From: Cyathus striatus
Lineage: Eukaryota; Basidiomycota; Agaricomycetes; Agaricales; Nidulariaceae
Reading direction: 5' to 3'
NCBI GenBank assembly: GCA_025738555.1
Contig: JAOVFP010000012.1
Location: forward strand, 3,534,001-3,598,000
Length of the DNA stretch: 64,000 nt
Under the pieces are notes generated by a model. That model saw only the letters and a program-made list of their open reading frames with translations. It did not search any database and was not told the origin of the DNA. Below are positions 59,654-64,000 of the stretch, in pieces (position 1 is the first letter of the stretch; each line of letters opens with the position of its first letter). The translations under genes were made by a program, and so were the position numbers.

Positions 59654-62169
59654 ATGCAGTGTCTTCTGATCCTTTTGACGCTTGTCTCTTTAGCGCTGCC
59701 AATTCTTGTCAAAGCTGATTTGCGATCAGATTTGACTGGGAAAGGGTACAGAGTTCTGTTTCGTGGAGACGCTGGGTATAACGCTGCCAGAGCACCTTGT
59801 TAGTTATATTTTATCGATTCATAACCATATATCATTCTCAAATCTCCGTAGATAACCGTCGCTTTGATTTCTATCCAGTTGCTATAGCGTTTCCTACTGC
59901 AGTCTCACAAGTTGCCAGCATTATTAATGCCGGATATCGGAACAGTTTTCACGTAGTGGCACGAAGCGGAGGAGTATAATGACTTTGGAACGTTACTATT
60001 TTATGCATAACTAATTTGACCTCAATACAGCACAGCTATATTGCAAACGGTCTAGGAGGACAGAATGGCTCTTTAGTCGTCGATATGGGAAGTTTCAACA
60101 CCACCACTGTGAATGATGACACAACTGCGACCATCGGGTCTGGTAGCAGATTGGGTGATGTTGCACTTACTTTGAATAGTGAAGGAAGAGCATTTCCACA
60201 GGCTGTTGAGCCGTTTGTTGGACTGGGTGGATTTTCAGGCAAGCTCCAAGCCTTAATATGTACATTATGGTACTGAAAATGTTAAAAGCCTACGGTGGAT
60301 ACGGTTTCACGTCTCGTATGTGGGGATTGGCGATAGACAATATTTTATCTATCGAAGTTGTCTTTGCAAATGGAACAGTTGTATCTGCCTCCCGTTCTAT
60401 TCGGCCAAATCTCTTTTGGGTATGAATGATTCAAATTAGCTTGAATATGACTTGATACGAGGATATTACACAGGCTTTGCGTGGAGCTTCACCTTCGTTT
60501 GGTATAACAACGAATATAAAGATTAAGACCTATCCTGTCCCGCCTTCCGTCGTTTCGTTCAATTACGGATGGGATTTGCCTGCACCTCGCGTTGCCAGAG
60601 CAATTATTGACTATCAGACATTCTCTCAATCGAGTGCACCGACAGGTCTCGGTATCGAAATGAATCTGTACAGGGCAGGTGCAGGCAATGTTACTTTCCG
60701 TATTAGTGGTGCTTGGTATGGTCCAGCAAACCAATTTCCAAGTGTCATATTGCCTTTCTTGAGAACTCTTCCGATTGGTTTCAATGGGGTCGTTAGGAAC
60801 GGGACATATATATCTTCGGCGGAATATCTATCAGCGTCAAGCACCCTTAATACTACGGGTCGGAGTCAACCTAGTGACGTCTTCTATGCGAGGTCTATCA
60901 TGGTACCCCAATCTGCCCCCCTCGCACTGGAAAACATGCAAGCGCTCACCGGATACCTCGCCTCCGTGGGGTCTGTAATAGGATCTATTGTGAGTCTGTT
61001 CTTCATGCCTACTTATCGTTACTAAATGTACTGGAAAGGTATGGAATGTAGAATTCCAGTTGTGGGGCGGTCCTAACTCAGCTATAAATACTGTTCAATC
61101 AGATGCGACAGCTTTTCCACATAGGAACGAGTTATTTACAATACAGATCTACGCATCTGTATACTTAAATACGCCACCATATCCCGGAAACGGCTTCAAT
61201 TTTGTAGATGGTGAGTATTGAGATTCGAGTTACAGAGCTCAATTAAACTCCAGATATAGACGTGGAATCAATCATAGAGTTTAATAACAGAGATCGTTGG
61301 GGGTTTGGCCCGAGGTAAGAGTGTACGTTACTTGCCCATATATGCGTGACTTCTTATTTCCCTCTGTAATAGCGCGTATCTTAATTACATAGAAGATCCG
61401 GACTCCAGTCCGAACTTGGAGAGTGCGTTTGTCTTAATCATGGCATATAACTCTCGGCTCATTAACAGCAGGCCAGCTTCGTAGTCGCTATTATGGAACT
61501 GCATATAACCGCCTGAGTACCTTGAAGCAAGCATATGATCCAAGAGAGATATTCGACTTTCCGGATAGCGTTCAAACGCCACAGAACGGTGGTTTCATTG
61601 AGAGCGCACTCGAAATTCATCCAATCGGGAATCTTAGGAAATGCATAGATGTCCAAGGAAATACCAACTTTACAGATGGATCTTTCGTCCAAATGTTCGT
61701 CCTTCGTTCTCTCTAGTAAAAATGACGAAACAAACACCCACCTAGCTATGACTGCGACGCTAGTGCTGGTCAGCGCTGGTTGCTTCAACGAGGAAATACC
61801 AAAATCCGACTGTTGGATACCAACTATTGTCTCGATGCTGGCTCTTGTCAGTACATAAATTCACAATCGGCCATTCTGTTAACTTTAATTTTTCTCTAGC
61901 TCCTACGAACAGTGTCCGAATGAAAATTTGGACATGCTACGACAATCTCCCAGTACAGTCATGGGTCTATTCCACCGATAATACGATTCGACTAGCTGGA
62001 CAGAGTGAGGAGTCGTTATTTTTGTTACCGTCGATATCTTTAACTGAAAGGTCTTATGGAACTTAAAGATCAATGTTTAAATCTGGTCGAGGGGGTTGTA
62101 ACAAACGGAAACGCAATCCAGACTTGGGAGTGTAACCCACAAAACACTCATCAGCTGTGGACCATATAA
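59654..62169 (+). CDS. Secreted FAD-linked (AA7/BBE-type) oxidase fused to a C-terminal ricin-B lectin domain
   Basis: Twelve exons join in frame: 59654-59798, 59852-59973, 60031-60238, 60289-60419, 60474-60989, 61039-61210, 61254-61314, 61373-61422, 61469-61694, 61746-61846, 61900-62004 and 62069-62169, for 645 residues. Residues 1-21 are a signal peptide. The FAD-binding PCMH part has RSGGHSY with His90, the usual histidyl-FAD residue, and GYGFTSRMWGLAIDN. The BBE-type end (RSRYYGTAYNRL, DPREIFDFP) closes near 508. Residues about 516-645 are a beta-trefoil with GQRWLL, VQSWVY and HQLWTI, the QxW ricin-B/CBM13 pattern. AA7 enzymes oxidise oligosaccharides with O2 to lactones and H2O2; the lectin would hold a glycan. 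The second covalent FAD link is missing (Glu149 where Cys is expected). The intron after exon 3 is GC-AG. Confidence 0.9.
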
Positions 62170-62217
62170 GTTCAAAAGAATCACTGGCCTATATTTTCTT
62201 ATCAATTTTTTGTTGTT

Positions 62218-62571
62218 ATGCCTAGTCGTTCAATAAATTTTGTTGCTTCCGATACGCAAGTGTACACCTTCAAACCGTCGCCGACCTCAGCCGAACTTAA
62301 TGCATTAATGACCGGTACGGCCGTACCGAGACAAAATCATATTTGTGACATGTTTAATTATGTAACCAATTACGGGATAATTCGGGACTACGTAACATGT
62401 TCGGACTTAGAGGGTCTTGATCAAACCGTCACTACAGTCTACACATACTCAGCACTTCTCTCACTTCAACCTTGCTTCAACTGCGAGAGAGCGGCTTGCT
62501 CTTCAGCACCTTCAGCATCAGCGACTTTGTGTACGTGTTTTTTAGTCTCGTTCCTGAGATCTAAGCAGTGA
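62218..62571 (+). CDS. Possible small ORF after the oxidase, unrecognised
   Basis: 117 codons (MPSRSINFVASDTQVYTF...), Cys- and Ser-rich near the end, 48 bp after the oxidase stop. There is no signal peptide and no family match from memory. The short gap suggests it may be 3' UTR or a remnant rather than a gene. Confidence 0.2.
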   Translation: MPSRSINFVASDTQVYTFKPSPTSAELNALMTGTAVPRQNHICDMFNYVTNYGIIRDYVTCSDLEGLDQTVTTVYTYSALLSLQPCFNCERAACSSAPSASATLCTCFLVSFLRSKQ

Positions 62572-62805
62572 GCACATGCCGTCGATGAATATCAATAATA
62601 TCATCAGCCGATGCGTGAAATAACTTATCTCCCTGCAGCTTCTGTCTGCAGAACCATGCGTACTTGTGAGAGAGTTTCACAGCAGCTCATTTAATTTTAG
62701 AAACAACACGAGGCAATGACTAACTTTGAAATTCATTTATAGCTTTCTGTTAAACTAGCCGTACATATAGAGCACCTTTTGGTCTACCTAGACCACATCG
62801 CAAAC

Positions 62806-64000
62806 ATGTACGAGATCGACGTGTAAGTCGCAATTCTCCACTTCTATTGCCACTAGAATCTGCTCACTGTTGCGAAGTGAGAAATGGGCACTGGACCCTC
62901 GGATTCTTCCTTTATATGCGACCGGCGCGTCATTGCTCGTAATATCCTTACGAATTGCATATGCAGCAGGAAAAACGTCTTCAATACCGGCTCTTTTCGA
63001 CTCGCCAAAGCAACCAAGGGGCCATCGAAGCATCACAACGCTGTCCTTTAAGGCGGTTAGGTTTCTTGGATGTTTGACACTACTAGCACTTTCTACAGTA
63101 ATGGCAGTATCTCACCAAATTGGTGATGTCGAAGACAGCCCCTCCTTCTGCGGGGGGCGTCAGGTAGAATGGTCTCTGCCAATCGCATTCGTAATTCTTT
63201 ACGTCTCATCTTCTGATCGACATTTAACGCATCGTACTTCAGTTTTACGCGTCTTTTCTCTCAGGAGTTTCGTTATTCAGCCATAACTGGGGTCGCATCA
63301 CCGCCCGACACAACCTTTACCTTCTTCTCCTGGTGTTAAGTATCTACGCGTATCGCGACCTCTGGCCACTCATGACCACCACCGGAACGCCACAAGATAA
63401 AGCTGAAGGTTCCTTGCTATGGGCAAAATTATCCCTCATATCGATCGTTTCCGTCTTTATTCCACTATTTATTCCTAGTGAATACGTTCCGATTAACCCT
63501 AGGGTACGTTGTTCGGCTTTGCAAGAACCAGTCAGATCTTGAAATACATACATATCCTTATAGGAACCTATGGAGGAACCAAATGCCGAACAAACCGCAT
63601 CAACGTTCTCCGGGATGTTGTATTTCTATCTGGACTCTATTATTCTCAAAGCTTCGAAGGTTGAACATTTGCCATACGATGAACTGCCTGTGCTAACAGA
63701 CTATGACTGTGCTGAGCATCTTCGAGAAAAAGGCTTTCCGGTATGTCAAATTTCAATCTTTGCTGCTTAGTCGGATTTGTAGTAATTACTTGCATCGTTT
63801 GCAGCACTTAGATCCCTTGGCTGGCTCCAAGGAGAGTCACTTATTCTTCAAGATTATGTGGACTTTTCGTGTGTACCTTCTAAAAGATATTGCTGTTCAA
63901 CCTCATAACACCTCCCAGGTGCTCGGTTCATCCTACTCAACTTCAGTATTGTGATTCAAGCCTTGACGAGTTTTGCTGCCCCGATTGGCATCAATAGAGT
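62806..64000 (+). CDS. ABC transporter, ABCC/multidrug-type, N-terminal part; continues beyond the window
   Basis: Exons 62806-62822, 62878-63202, 63243-63503, 63564-63740, 63805-63868 and 63919->64000 join in frame. The first exon is 17 nt; an alternative acceptor at 62857 would give a too-short intron. Present are the hydrophobic TMD0-like helices (YATGASLLVISLRIAYAAG, FLGCLTLLALSTVMAV, ARHNLYLLLLVLSIYAYRDL, KLSLISIVSVFIPLFI), the linker signature of fungal ABCC proteins (EPNAEQTASTFSGMLYFYLD, LPVLTDYDCAEHL) and the first core helix (NFSIVIQALTSFAAPIGINR). The nucleotide-binding domains lie outside. Family members export conjugates and drugs across plasma or vacuolar membranes. The start is chosen from frame and splice fit. 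Confidence 0.88.

Overview
The window looks like a repeat-rich piece of an Agaricomycete (mushroom-type basidiomycete) genome. Genes are cut by many 46-67 bp GT-AG introns. The recognisable families fit such a genome: a basidiomycete-type integrase-core gene, an alpha-kinase, a membrane-anchored GH16 protein, a dienelactone hydrolase, an AA7-type oxidase and a chromodomain Ty3/gypsy retrotransposon. No species can be named from the sequence alone.

Layout. 1-5.2 kb: a decayed DDE integrase-core gene and an alpha-kinase gene with one in-frame stop, transcribed divergently. 5.2-14.2 kb: ORF remnants, a small coiled-coil gene with duplicated exons (8.0-9.0 kb), a GH16-transmembrane gene (10.1-11.9 kb, minus) and a broken gene (13.6-14.2 kb). 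14.2-43.5 kb is a transposon graveyard: a hAT-like non-autonomous element (17.06-18.31 kb), a Mutator-like non-coding element filled with a hairpin minisatellite (18.58-22.50 kb), a fossil solo LTR (22.88-23.66 kb), a young full-length chromovirus (24.37-31.97 kb, minus), a foldback element (32.4 kb), a small TTA-type MITE (34.3 kb) inside a decayed gene, a second Mutator-like element (36.47-41.10 kb) and local tandem repeats (41.1-43.5 kb). 44.4-45.4 kb: an Hsp20-domain gene. 50.6-51.7 kb: dienelactone hydrolase. 53.6-55.0 kb: an inverted paralogue of the decayed 34-35 kb gene. 57.4-64 kb: a gene-dense end with an MDR reductase, an AA7-type FAD oxidase fused to a ricin-B lectin domain, and the 5' part of an ABCC-type transporter.

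Main messages. (1) The repeat blocks are almost devoid of CpG. Direct comparison of a fossil LTR with the young LTR of the same family shows nearly every CpG turned into TpG or CpA, so methylation-type decay can be read from one window. (2) Two unrelated non-coding elements share a 9-bp target duplication, ends starting GGGC and dense arrays of one short motif. (3) The GH16 protein has lost its catalytic Glu and Asp yet keeps a signal peptide, transmembrane helix and cytoplasmic tail, so it may be a receptor-like pseudo-enzyme. (4) The AA7-type oxidase carries a C-terminal beta-trefoil lectin and lacks the Cys that normally makes the second FAD bond. (5) The chromovirus carries the signature of Tf1/sushi-type self-priming, and each reading-frame break examined can be explained by a one-base homopolymer change.
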